A DNA stretch of 64,000 bases from Homarus americanus (lineage: Eukaryota; Arthropoda; Malacostraca; Decapoda; Nephropidae), in NCBI RefSeq assembly GCF_018991925.1, contig NW_024753828.1:1970014-2034013 (forward strand), written 5' to 3'. Shown here one piece after another: positions 46,920 through 58,918 of the stretch (the stretch's first letter is position 1; each line of letters opens with the position of its first letter). The notes under the pieces were generated by a model. That model ran no database searches, had not been told where the DNA came from, and saw only the letters and a list, made by a program, of their open reading frames with translations. Both the position numbers and the translations under genes were made by a program.

Positions 46920-47062
46920 ACTACCTCCCCAACCACTACAATGGGCGACATCTGTTGGCCGACCATAATATTTCCACAAGCTGTTTCGAAACTTCAGGCG
47001 CAAGGCTATTGAAACCTCACTGTGGCTGGGTAGTGGACACGACTTTTGTGCACGATAGTGCA
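46920..47062 (-). repeat. Inverted repeat, right copy of the 150-bp pair
   Basis: It is the inverse of 41410-41560 with about 80-85% visible identity, and ends TTTTGTGCACGATAGTGCAT. Confidence 0.7.
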
Positions 47063-48388
47063 TGAAGGTAAGGCAGGTCAGTCATGGAATTAGTAGAGAT
47101 GCACCGGACTTGCCGGAATAAAATAAAAATCTGGCCAGAACCTTAAATTTAAAGTGTTGCTTAAACAACGAAAAAAATTAAGTTTCAAGACTCAGAAATG
47201 TTATCTGGTATTATTGGTCTGTCTCGGTTTAAACTAGCTTCAAACTAAAACCGGTAAATGAAGTTCAAAGTAGGCCACGGTTTTATATCCTTTACTGCTA
47301 TAAGTTTTTTTTTTTTTTTTATAGGAATAACAATGCTTTAAGACAAAATTCACCTTCTATAGTATTTTTTCCCCAAACGGTCATCACCTAATATATAATC
47401 AGTTTAGCATTCAAATGTTTGTTTAGTACATGGAAAAAAAGAATATGTAAAAAGAAAAAATCGATCTATGGGAAGCCAAAGTGACATGTACAGTAGGTTT
47501 CATGACCTCCAGTCACGCAGCCATCAGGACGACGCGTCAGTACTTGCTTAGTTTAACACTAGTCTGCTCCCAGCTGCCTCAGTGCTCACACATTACTGTC
47601 TCCCTGAATAGCAGCCGAGGTGGACGTTAGGAGGCAGAGATGTTTAGTAAACATTCTACTAAACCAATATCACAAAGTTCCGGTCAGTCATTTTCTAAAG
47701 TTTCGTCCAGAAATGGAAATTCATAAAAAATAAATAAATAAATAAAAAATTGAGGTTCCAGCCGAAAATAAGTACCGTGCAACCCTAGTAATTAGAGCAG
47801 GTAAAAATAGTATGTTACCTTCATAAATCCATGGCCGGTAGAGTACCATGTGAACCGAGCCGAGAGAACATTATAAAAATGCGTTCACCTTGTTCAAGAT
47901 CCTCTACTCAGTATTACACAAACAGCATCAAGTTTAGACAGACAGGGAGGCAGCTATTTAGGTTTTGATAAATTTTTCTTGGTGGCTAGTACAAGTAAAG
48001 GGAAGATAAATGTACTAACAAAAATGTTGTCTTTTCTCCCAATACTATCGATATTTAGATGCCTGAACAATCCTTAAGTTTCCCCATATTTACTCGCCAC
48101 GATAGTTTGGCATCAATAACGAAGTTTGTTTGGTCGAAAAAAAATAAGTGCAAAAGATATAAAAATAATTACTGGTTGAATTAGGATACAGTTCGTTGCA
48201 AATGAGGAAAAATTATCAAAACCATTTCCACAAAATTTTAAGTCGGGATAAATTCCTACAAGTGTTGGGACAGATCAAGAACTACAATCATGGAGATTGT
48301 CTTATATTTCATGAAATTTGTAATATACAGTAATGTCTTAAGATAAATATTGTCAGCAGATTACAGCATTTATAGTGGTTTAGACAGA
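47063..48388. other. Non-coding sequence
   Basis: No gene, repeat border or RNA gene could be supported. Confidence 0.4.
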
Positions 48389-48488
48389 GGAACGAAGACG
48401 GTGTCAGTGATGGTGTGGAAGTCTGAAGGTGGTCCTCTGTGTGTCGATGATGGTGCGGACCAGCGTGGAGTGTAGGTCAGCCTGCGGG
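48389..48488 (-). CDS. Gene A last exon
   Basis: Acceptor GACCCCGCAG. It encodes LVRTIIDTQRTT, one extra T, then SDFHTITDTVFVPLSKPL and TAA. It is paralogous to 59904-60062 (LVRTIINTQRTTTDL and YDTMFV). Confidence 0.45.
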
Positions 48489-51424
48489 GTCAACAACACG
48501 TTACACAGGACAAAACACCTAACGATTTTAAATTCTGCTCGTTTAATAGTTATGACGATAATATCAACTATCTTGTTAATGACTTAATAGCAGTACCAAT
48601 CTGCTAATGAAAATAGTTCTGTTAGTAAAATTAAATTCATGTTTTATGCAAAGCAACTAGCAAACTTTACCGCACAAATATTTGTTAGCTAAGTACCGCT
48701 AAGGATAGCAGGAGTTCATCATATAAAATGGCTTTATGGAGGAATAACCTCAATGAATTACGAAGATCATTTACATTTATATCATTAAAATCTAAGCAAA
48801 GCAGTTTGAAGGAGGATATATTAACCAGGATAGTGATCGGTGGCTTTTCTGTGCAGTGCTGCTTGTAAACAAACGTGTTATTGAAGAAGCGGACACGTTG
48901 AACATCATGGAAAAACCACAACCCCATGAAGAAGAAAAGGCCAACTGGACCAGACTAGACATATATTGGTGGATGCCATTGAAAAAGTTAATTGAATAGC
49001 GACTTTCCTGAATAAAGACAAAAATAAGTGGTTATTTTCGTTATCCACCCATCACCTTTCCACGGTTTTGTTTCATAAAATTTAGTAGATCTCATCAACT
49101 AACGAAAGAATATTTGAATTTAGCAGTGCATTAAAAAATAAACCTCGATATTCGCGAATTTTAGTTGTAAATAACATTAATTTTGCCAAGTCCCAATTAT
49201 GGTGACACGTAGCGTCGCTCTCGTTACCCACGAAACATATTTTTCTTTTTTAGTCGATTCCGATATTTATGTTTTGGGACAGTTTATTTTTTGTGAAGTC
49301 AGGACGTGGCCTGTTAGGTCATGTCACGTAACAAAAAAAAGTGATTTCCCCAAATAAAAAATCAGAATCAACTAAAACAGCAAGGAAACCTTTAAAATAT
49401 ATATTTTTCCATGTGGGGAAAAACAGAAAAAATATGGAGGATAACAAAAAATTAACCAAACGGGGTGTGGCGAGACACGATGGTTCTTAGTGCTGTCCAA
49501 GTCAGAAATAAGATCCCTGCTATAAAGACGGAATACACACAAAATATATATTAAATATATCTCTCGTTTTCGATTAGTGCGTTGCGCCGCCGATTGGTTC
49601 GCCATGGTATCAACTAACAGAAGACTATTACGGGACTTAAAGTGCTCTAGGGGTCTTTTAACTTAACAGAACTATTAAGGCTCTTAAAAAGTTTCATGCT
49701 TAACAGGAAAAAGTCAATCTTAACAACGGTTTATTAGCACTTAAAAGTTGTGTATACGGCCATGAACTCTACTATGTTTATAAGTAAACAGAGTTTTCAG
49801 AGTTATGAGGTAAAGCCAAATTAGTCGAGAATACTAACCAAAACTATTAGTTTCACACAAACTATACTAAACATTCAAGGAAGTAGAAGTTAAACTAGCT
49901 CACGGCAAAAGGTTTTCATTAGTGTTTTAATAAGTATAAAAGTACTCTTCGAACCTAACAGGTTTAGATTTCTGCACAAGTTAATTTAAAATCCGTGACT
50001 TATTTTGACCCCTCTAAATTTTTCTTACAGTGGGAAGTTACTGTACTTAGAAAATAAACCAACAAGTCACTATAACTCTTCTTAAGTAATGGAACACCTG
50101 CACCCCGGGTTTAATTTACTCCTATTACAGATAATTTGGGTTTAGTCTACTTACGCCTGCGTGACGAGGGTGGTGACGGTGGTCTGACGGATGACGTAGG
50201 AGGTGTGGGTGATGGTGACGGTCTACCGCCACTCAGTCACCACCCTGAAATCGGACTTTCGCAGGTGACGGTGACCGACGTGGGCCTGACAACTACCGTG
50301 GTCTGGAGGGGCGACGCGGTCGTCGACGGAGTTTGTACCACCTGTGGACGACAACATTAGTGTCCACCTATATTGTAAACATATAACATAAATGCTAAAC
50401 CTATGCTATATTACTTAGTTATGAAGAGGTTCACTTTACTTACATCAAGTTAGTAACTGTGACGGTCTCTACTCAGGTTCAGTCAGGGTCACAGCCACAC
50501 TGGCCAAGTCAGTCAAGGTCACGAACCTATCCACAGTGATTGTCTGGGTGACAGTGGGCGTGATCAAAACCTCCACTTTCTGACCTGACCACTGCCGAGT
50601 CCATGAGCCAAACACGCTGCCGCAAAAGACCCCGCCAGCCAATGGTGCTTCCCTGTCCTCAAGTAGGGCCCTGACCAGTGCCAAAGGTGCTACCCTGTCC
50701 TCCGGTAGATCTGACCAGCGCCGAAGGTGGAACCTTGTCCTCCGGTAGATCCCGACCAGTGCAAAAGTGGAACCTTGTCCTCCGGTAGATCCCCGACCAG
50801 TGCCAAAAGTGGAACCCTGTCCTCCGGTAGATCCCCACCAGTGCCAAAAGTGGAACCCTGTCCTCCGGTAGTGCCCTGATCAATGCCGAGAGGAACCCTG
50901 TCCTCCGGTAGATCTGACCAGTGCCAAAAGTAGAACCCTGTCCTCCGGTAGATCCCCGACCAGTGCCAAAAGATGAACCCTGTCCCCCGGTAGTGCCCTG
51001 ATCAGTGCCGAAAGTGGAACCCTGTCCTCCGGTGAATCCTGACCAGTGCCGAAAGTGGAACCCTGTCCTCCGGTAGAGCCCTGGTTCCAGAGGTGGTTGT
51101 AGGGACAACAGTAGCTCTGCCGCCTGTAGTGGTGCCGGTAACTCCACCCCTTTGTCTCTGCTGTGGAGAAGAGAGCAGTTAAAATGTACTCACGAAGATA
51201 ACACAACTTTAAATAGGTTACCAAACCGATAATATTTCTTTAATTATCGGATAACTTAGAAGTTACAGCATACCAGAGTTTTTTTTTTTATATCTGGTCT
51301 AATAAGCAATTCATAGGATATTTAATATACGTAGATCAGGTTAACGTGTTAACTTACGATTCTATCTCCAGCCAAGGTCTGGGTTGTTAGTAAGGCCACA
51401 CCAGGCACACCGTTGTCCAGACAT
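48389..51424 (-). CDS. Gene A: Gly-rich-repeat and Thr/Val-rich protein (unrecognised family), partial model
   Basis: Minus-strand exons with GT-AG borders: 51358-51424, 50444-51160 and 50155-50341, with a last exon about 48389-48488. The second exon contains about ten 14-residue units of the type STGGQGSTFGTGQG, then TVTQTITVDRFVTLTDLAS. The third encodes alternating Thr/Val strands (LQTTVVVRPTSVTVTC). The last encodes LVRTIIDTQRTT and DTVFVPLSKPL before a stop. Single-base shifts break the frame in the second, third and last exons. Alignment to gene B (59902-61641) suggests at least two are one-base differences between the copies. No start codon or signal peptide was found for this copy. 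Alternating Val/Thr and Gly-Gln-Ser-Thr repeats suggest an extracellular or structural protein, but that is inference. Confidence 0.45.
48489..50154. other. Intron region of gene A with a second composite-repeat copy
   Basis: 49020-49440 is copy 2 of the composite repeat described at 606-1350. The rest holds nothing supportable. Confidence 0.5.
49020..49440. repeat. Composite interspersed repeat, copy 2 (without telomeric block)
   Basis: It matches 640-886 and then, without the TTAGG block, the fold-back region at 1027-1275. GTCGCTCTCGTT is followed directly by ACCCACGAAACATATTTTTC. Confidence 0.65.
50155..50341 (-). CDS. Gene A Thr/Val exon
   Basis: Acceptor GTCCACAG and donor GTAAGT. It encodes LQTTVVVRPTSVTVTC and, after a shift, KSDFRVVTE and further Thr/Val pairs. 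It is paralogous to 60187-60365. Confidence 0.5.
50444..51160 (-). CDS. Gene A repeat exon
   Basis: Acceptor CTCCACAG; donor GTAAGT at 50443. It begins with GGVTGTTTGGRATVVPTTTS, then the 42-bp repeat block, then VTQTITVDRFVTLTDLASVA. The repeat block changes frame several times because some units are 40 or 41 bp. Confidence 0.45.
50688..51078. repeat. 42-bp coding-type tandem repeat
   Basis: About ten units marked by CCTGTCCTCCGGTAG, spaced 38-42 bp. Read on the minus strand, the 42-bp unit gives STGGQGSTFGTGxG. Confidence 0.92.
51358..51424 (-). CDS. Gene A upstream exon
   Basis: Acceptor CTTCAG and donor GTAAGT bracket 67 nt encoding CLDNGVPGVALLTTQTLAGD plus RI. The phase joins in frame to the next exon. 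Confidence 0.45.
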
Positions 51425-54336
51425 CTGAAGTTAAGGTATAAAGCAGTTGAAAAGCTGGAATATTTGGGTTTTAAAGATAATATTAGTTAATTTATAATAA
51501 CCTAGTGGTTAAATGGTTTAATTTAAATGAATGACACTGCAAAAACTTACTACATTTTCAGAATATTCAAAACTAATTAAGTTAAAGTGAAAGTATAGAG
51601 AACTTTACTCGAGGAATAAAACAAAAACCTTGGTATTTACTTTTAAAGAGCTGGTCAAGATATTCTGCGTCGTAAGCAGAGTTATCCCACTTTGTTTAAT
51701 AGTTATATACATTTGGTAGTAAGTTTATTTACGTTAATATTCTAGAAAGGTAAATAATACTTAATAACCCAATAATATATCAAACATTTCCTACTAGTAT
51801 AGTATGACGAGAAACATAGACCAACCAAAATTACAATAAAAACACAATACCTTTACGAATACTTTATAGTTAAGTGGGGTTGATGTAATAACGGTGACGA
51901 CACACTGACGTCGTTGACGGTGCCCCGCCTTTACCCACACATCCTCTCCCTCCACCCAACCCCATAACCCCTTACCCCCACCCTTCTCCCTCCCTCTCTC
52001 CCTCCGTCTCCAAACACCCTTAACCAATCATAAGTCAATTTTATTCTCATAGCCTAACCAAGTTACATTTATTACAGTAAAGAATGATTCACATATTTTT
52101 ATATAAAATGACTATAAGAGTAAAGTATTAAACCGTATATTTTATACCTCTGATGTAACGACCAACTCAAACCTAACAACCAAAAAGGTACCACTGACAT
52201 AATTCATTTCCGTATATCAACTTGGTGCCATAATAGTCCTGTATCTCACCCCATCTTAGACGCAAATCTCTTATAGTTATTTATATTTACTGTATGATCT
52301 AAGAGGAATATATTTATAAAGACTTTAGATGATATATAGTACAAGTCACGAATGATTGAAATTAAAATTTAAATAATTTATTAACAATAAAACTACTACA
52401 TCAAAAGGACGGTAGTATACTACTTCCCACCCTCACCTTGACATCCCTTCTGGGGCCACTAAAAAGTTATAAATGTTAATACAATAATTATTTTTACATC
52501 AGATAATGTAATCCTACACAAAATTAAATGACATATCCTTGGGGAACATTTTTTTTATACATTGCAAGAATTACTTTAATTTTTCCATTATTAATCAACC
52601 AACAAACTTGTTTCTTTTAAAGAAGTGATCTCACTGTTCCTGTATGGTTGGATTTTTTCACATCCTAATACATAATGTTATAGTGTACTGTATGTGCATC
52701 CCTAAGATGACACGGTTGACAAGGTGCTCGTGCCTGCCTGACGGATATAACTTCAGAGTTCAACTTCGGTTTCTCGTTCTATTATTTTAATTTTTGAGAT
52801 TAGATTTAGTGAGGAAACTTTTTCATGCAGTTAAACGACCAGAGGACTAGACACTTTAGAGTCCAACCTCGTTCCTCCAGAGTCCAGTCACGCCGTTTGA
52901 GTCCAGGAAAGACCTTCATTCTCCGTAACTTATTAAATGTCTAACTGTCATTGTGAAGGAATTACCCTGTTTTGTTTTGCATCTTGCTTGAATTCGAAAC
53001 TAAGGATTCATTTCACACGAGCTGTTGTGAGAGGCCGACAAGGCAGGCCACGTCACTAGGAGGACTTGCCTCGCCGCTGACACCTGTCCACTCTGTTGTA
53101 AGTAAAAAAAAAATAATATATTGTCGTCGAGAAATAGTTCCATAGCAGTTAGCCTGTTGGGAAGACAGCCCCAGTGAATTAGCTTATTTAGAAGGGTGTT
53201 GAATCATGATTTACGCCAGAAATAATGTATTATTAGAGAGTTTGCCCTAATTTTCGGCCCCCAAGGCCCTGATGTGGGTCATTACCTGTGCCTGGGTGGG
53301 CTAACCGTAAAAAAAAATCACAGACCGTTCTGTGTGTTCTTTCATATACTTGGCCCAAAAATAGGAGAATGGTATTATTGCAGTTTTTCACAACCATAGA
53401 ATCGATAATTTTTATTTGTGTAGCATACTGAAAAGGCTATTACACATCATCTTGGATGAGAAAATGAATATCACTCAACATGTAATGTCTCACCACAGGG
53501 GTATATCAATGCACTTTGGAGAGTATAGCAAGTCACGGTTTTTCTTTTTTAAAAACTCTTATGACTTGTTCTTGGGAAAGTTATATACTTGGTTCTTGTA
53601 ATTTAAGGTTGATCCCATTAAGCTGCCACCTTGTGTTCTGGCCCTAACCATTGATTCTTGGTGAGTTGTCCTTTCTTCTTTATTTAGGAAAATATATTAT
53701 ATACAGTTCAAAGTGTATATCACCATAACTTATTTACTATAGCTAAGAGCGTTAAATGAGGACGGAGACTGTACAATTTTTTTATCAATAACACTTACTA
53801 AATGAGTTCTGATCCACATACCTATACTAGGGCAACGCAAATTTAATGCATAGCATTTGGAACCCTTCATTTTGTATTTTAATGGCACGGTTTACTCTGG
53901 ATAGACCCAAAGGAAATTTTGTAATTAATGAAGATTACTGTTAGCATTAGATGATCCTATGGTACTATCACGGTGTAAAGCGTCATATTTACACGTATGT
54001 CCAGCAAATGTATTCGCATTTATATACAGAAATATGTGAACTCGCAGTCAAACAAACTAACGTAGGCACAGCCCTAATACAATGTAATTATACACCGATT
54101 TCTAGAAAATCCGTTTATGCGCATCTACATACAGTGCAGCATTTTTTCTTTCCTGATGAAACTAACGTCATTTTAAGGCTGCCAAGATGGTGGTAAGCCG
54201 TTGGTTGTGAAAGGTTATTATAAGGCTCCGGATTACTGTGAAATAATCTGTAGTTCACGACCTTCCTTCATCAGCATTTTGCATTAAATTTAAATCTTCA
54301 GATTGATTCCATTGCTCAAGTTCCTAATTTAACTAT
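51425..54336. other. Non-coding sequence upstream of gene A
   Basis: A possible small exon (51632-51681, minus) would encode WDNSAYDAEYLDQLFK before GTAAAT, but its acceptor is weak and its phase does not fit the next exon. No further gene, repeat or RNA is supported. Confidence 0.3.
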
Positions 54337-54711
54337 TAAGGCCCGTCCACACGATCGAGCAGTGCCGGCGGGCAGCCGCCAATGCCCATTATCAGGCAAA
54401 TTGGCGGGCAAACCAGCGGAGTGCCCGTGCCCGTAGTTGACGAAATCATGGTCCGCCTGCCTGGTGGTCTGCCGGATATGGAGTGACGACTGCAAATGTG
54501 ATACGTATATGGTCCCCTCTGGTCCAGATGTATAACCAAATAAGGTTATGCAGTGTACATTATTGCGTGACAATAAACGGGAGATTGTTGTTAGTTGCCA
54601 TATATGAACATTCAAAAAGAGGACGTTCCCGAAGACATCCCCGCCCGGCACACACTTTGGCTCTATGTAACCTGAAGCAGTCGTGACAAATAATTTTGCA
54701 TATTTGCATAG

Positions 54712-54712
<1 letters not shown>

Positions 54713-54799
<87 letters not shown>
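54713..54799. repeat. (TA)n array
   Basis: About 87 bp of TA inside the Harbinger-like element. Confidence 0.95.
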
Positions 54800-54803
<4 letters not shown>

Positions 54804-55403
54804 TATATTGTGTACTGTATTGCATTGTGTTTTTAATGTAGGCTAATATACAACATACATGGTATAGAAATCTAAAAATAAAAATTACCTTTTGCTTAAG
54901 GCTGAATATCTTCTTTAGCTGCAGTCTTTCCCCCACTATGTGTGTATGACTTGATGGACTGCAAGGTGTTTCTCGGAAGTTGTACTGTACGGTCAGAATG
55001 CCTTCATTGTTTCAACACTCAATTTGTTCCTTCCTTTGTCCATTAACTTTGCATCCGTGAAAACCTTTATTTGCATTGTGAGATGATATAGCAAAAGAAG
55101 AATTGTGCAATTCTTAGCAATTCTGAGTGGCATTCAGTGTTTTGATTTTTCAAAGTATCTGGTCCACTTTTTATGTGTTGGCAGATTACTAAATTCTTCA
55201 TCACTTGTAATTTTCCAAACTGCTTCAGGTTACTAACTTGGTCAAAACATACTATCATCAACTTCTACCCCTTATCAATCAAATATTTGACAGCTAAGTT
55301 GACAACACCGTACAGGCGTACACGACTTAACAGCTGACGAAAAACTGAACGAGATCTCTACGGTTTCCACCTCCCCACTTTCTGTCGCCTCTCGTCATTA
55401 CAG

Positions 55404-55604
55404 TTGTTTTTTTTTTCCGCGGAGAAAATGGAGGCAGCCGAAATTCCGGACTTTGAAGAATTTAAAAATTACTTCCGGATGAAGATTTCGAGACCTAAAT
55501 GGAGGACATGTCCGGGAAAATACGGACGTATGGCAACCCTAGTTTATGTATCATGTAATGACATTCGTGTGTGTTCTTCGTTCCTGCCGCCTCCCTCACT
55601 CTAG
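55404..55604 (+). other. Unrecognised open frame inside the Harbinger-like element
   Basis: A 66-codon frame with MEAAEIPDFEEFKNYFRMK and RPKWRTCPGKYGRMATLV. The second motif resembles terminal sequences that repeat in other transposons, so it may not be protein. Harbinger elements often carry a second Myb-like protein, but no Myb pattern is visible. Confidence 0.2.
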
Positions 55605-55655
55605 TCCCATAGCTTTCGTCTATGCATATCATAATTTAACATTATTCAATGACTT

Positions 55656-55977
55656 TTATGTATTACAAATCTCACCTGCAAGTAATTTGAGTACTTCATA
55701 CATGGCTTGACAAGTTGCAGGTATTATGCGAGACAAACTTTGTTTTGATATCCTCGTTCTATACTGAAGTGACGTGTACTGTAGGTGCACCCAGTTGAAA
55801 GATATATGAGCATTGACTCTGGCCTCTGCAGATATATTCTCCTTCATACTGGTATCCTGTTATTTTTATATATGGTTCCACTTTCGCTCGAAGTTTGTCA
55901 AAGGTGTTGGGTCCATTCTCATGTAATTGGTGAAGTCTTGCTCTGTCCATCTTGCAGTTCACGTAAAACCGTGGCAT
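55656..55977 (-). pseudogene. Harbinger (HARBI1-like) transposase N-terminal fragment
   Basis: Two overlapping minus-strand frames give HQLHENGPNTFDKLRAKVEP followed by NISAEARVNAHISF, TSLQYRTRISKQSLSRIIPA and TCQAMYEVLK. This is the conserved start of the Harbinger nuclease: the 'FDxLLxxVxPxI' helix, 'ISxExRLxxTLRFL', and the 'SLxxxFRISxxTIxxIIPxTC' region. The DDE catalytic part is not seen. The fragment supports the superfamily call for the 54337-57934 element. Confidence 0.75.
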
Positions 55978-57933
55978 GACTTCACAACACTTTTCTTCGA
56001 CCTAACCACTTTTGCACCATTCCCTTTTCTGCATTTGGTTCTTCTTTTTGCACATACAGGCAATTATTACAGTACACAACGTTATGCTCTTCGCTTTAAC
56101 TGTCCGGCGATTATTCCTGCGAGACAGTGAGGAGGAGGGCGTGTTTAGGCCTTGCCACCAATGAGTGGGCGGGTTCCTCTGTTTCTACAATCACCTCATC
56201 TTACTTACTTTCAAGTCTTACTTTATCAGTTCCGTCACCTATTCTTGCATGGACATTCTTTGGTAACATGGTCGAGGGTCTAGGCACGTGAGCATGATAA
56301 TGCTGGCATCAAGTCACTTGATGGAAATAGGTAAAATACTGTGGGAGAAAGGAATACACCTAAAGTACTCTAAAAACAAGTTTATTTATATGCAATCAAT
56401 GGGAAAGATATTGTATTAATCATATAATTACCAGGCTCAACTCCTGGGCTTAGTGCAAACTCAATTTCATTACTCTTACTCACAACGTTACTGGTGTTAC
56501 ATTACATGGCACTCATTGTAGATTATCTTACTCAGCATATTCGTTAATAATTAAACTAGCATATACAGGGTCCACTATCCAACATGGGATAATTATTTCC
56601 ATCTAATTATCCCTAACATACATGTTACAACCCTCTCGGACATACACTTCCAGGAGTAACCCAGGGTAGAGCACTGGGGCTCCACCTGTTGTTATTAGGG
56701 TAGCCAGACACATGGCGGGTCTGGGGTCTGGCCCAACGAAGCCGTGGGGCACATTAATGCCGCATCTGTGCCATCTTCATATATGATCCCGGCTGGACAT
56801 CTAATACATCCGAGGCGGTTGTTGGATGGTAGAGCGATTCAAGAATCACCAGGATCTGGAGACAAACGGGAGAGCAGACGTTGGGGACGGGAAACATGAC
56901 AACACAAACAAACTCTCTTGTCTAGACGACAGACGTATTTACGTTATATTACTTACACTGTGAATGACAATTCAACTGTTAAATCATGAACACGGTGAAC
57001 ACTGATATTCTACAATTGACTAAATCAAACTGAATGGCTAGAACACAGAACATACCTGGAGACAAACGGGAGGACGCTGTCGATCGATCGATGGATGAAG
57101 TAAAGTGTGAAGAAATCTTGATGCAGATGCATAGATTGGTGGTGGAACTGGACTTAGAATAATGGGATTTGGAGACTTGGGGTTGGTGGATAGCAGAAGA
57201 AAGCGAGAAATTTGGAAATAGTAGTAGAATGCAGGTCTTGGGGCTCAACCCAAGTGCTTCTGTTATCTCATGTTTGTGTTTAAGCTAAATTTCGTCTTAG
57301 GTGTTATATTTATGTCAGGTGTTTGTATGCTTAGCAACTGTTGCAATTTTTTCATTTTGTGTGTTATGTCCTAGCCAATGGTGAGAGTTAAGGCAGGTAC
57401 TTGTGTTTTCAAGAACATCTATCTTTTTATGATCTAATGTTGTGTTTGCTGCTGTCACTGGTAACCTTGCATCTTCCCTTACCAGTAGTATATATACCCT
57501 GAGTTGCCAGTGATCGCTACTCACGCAATGACAATAATATAAAACAAACTAACTGTTACTCATTCAAAGATGACCTAGTTGACAAAGGTCTGCGAATTAC
57601 TGGAGTGATTTACACAGACTACCTGATGAAGCTTCCCAGAGAAAAAAAAACGTATTGATGTCACAAAGACGGGGCTTACTGGGAGGATCACGAGGTAAAC
57701 ACGCTCCTTCTAGGGTCGCTAACTCACCATGTTTTGCGGGCGTGGAGATAAGAATCATGATCAGCAGTCAACGTGACCATGACAACACCATGGTGATCGC
57801 ACCACACCCGCCACTGCCGACCACCTACCGGGCCAGACTATGACTGCTGCCAACCACCCCGTGTGTACAACACACAGATTTCCAGTAACAGGCAAAGCCC
57901 GCCGGGCATTGCTCGATCGTGTGGACGGGGCTT
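55978..57933. other. Right half of the Harbinger-like element
   Basis: A stretch at 56631 beginning TGTTACAACCC looks LTR-like, but no partner was found. CTGGAGACAAACGGGAG occurs twice (56857 and 57057). No exon is supported. Confidence 0.35.
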
Positions 57934-57934
57934 A

Positions 57935-58889
57935 GTAAACTCAATATTGTCCAAGAAGTTATAATTTCTTATTTGAAAGTCAGTTTAATAACTTAAATCA
58001 CTTGCCATTTTATTTGGCGCAGGAGTTGCCATACCAATTTCTATTCCACTATTGTATTACCTCTGGCAGTGATATTTTTATTTTGTTACTAGTCAGTATC
58101 TTCCAAGTTTGCCGTTGTACATAATATACTATCCCATAAGACACTCAAGTCTAGGACCCCAGTAATTAGTGAAACTCAGGTTCCAGTTTAGTGTCTACAC
58201 ATGTTTTTAACATGGTAGGTATATGTATGGGGTTTATTCTAGCACAGTAAATCCTCCTAAAGCTCTGAAGTGGTGACGAGCGATGTATTAGTTCTTACTT
58301 TATATAAATGTGGGAGTACTTGCTTATATAATCATATATGATGTGGCATGGTCATACCACGTGACGGGTAAGTTCCAGCCTGGAGGCGGGGCCCTAAAAT
58401 GCAAGGTCAGATTTAGACGCCAGATAGACCTGGTATCACTGCTACTGCAAACCGGATGTATTTAGTAGAGCTAATCTATTATAGCCTCCATCCTCACTTA
58501 ACTCTCATGGCTATAGTGAATAAGTGATGGCGATATACACTTGGAACTGTATAGAATATATTTTCTAATGAAATCAAGTAACTTCGGTTTTGCTAATAAA
58601 ATCCAATAAACTTCACATGTTCCAGCTCCATTAACTCAAGAATCGACGGTCAAGGCGCCAGAACAAGGAGCCACTGGTAATAACCGAAAAAAACCATACG
58701 AAATGTTGCCCCCACAAGTACAGTATATACCATGTAAACAAGTCAGTTATGTACAGGGTATGTACTATCGTGACAAAATTACGCTCCTTGTAGTGAAACT
58801 TGATACACGGAGTCTCACTGACTTAACCAGATTGTTATCTGATGCGGTGTACTGTGCGGTCGATACTGCTACCGTTTGGGAAGGAGCGA
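57935..58889. other. Non-coding sequence
   Basis: An open frame at 58703-58906 runs into a transposon-type terminus and has no known motif. Nothing else is supported. Confidence 0.35.
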
Positions 58890-58918
58890 ACTTTTGTCCA
58901 CGATAGTACATTATACCA
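58890..58918 (-). repeat. Third terminus of the CATGCAC inverted-repeat family
   Basis: Inverted, it reads AATGTACTATCGTGGACAAA, close to the 47062 end ATGCACTATCGTGCACAAAA. No partner copy was found nearby. Confidence 0.4.

Larger units (their letters stand above)
54337..57934 (-). mobile_element. PIF/Harbinger-like DNA transposon, about 3.6 kb
   Basis: The left terminus TAAGGCCCGTCCACACGATC and the inverse of the right terminus TAAGCCCCGTCCACACGATC form an inverted repeat of about 26 bp, continuing GAGCA. Inside is a fragment of a HARBI1-like nuclease (55656-55977, minus), a (TA)n array and sequence without clear genes. A target duplication could not be decided; TTA next to each end is possible. 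It lies between genes A and B. Confidence 0.7.

Noticed and set aside
56631..57060. An LTR beginning TGTTACAACCC
   Set aside because: No second copy, target duplication, primer site or purine tract was found.
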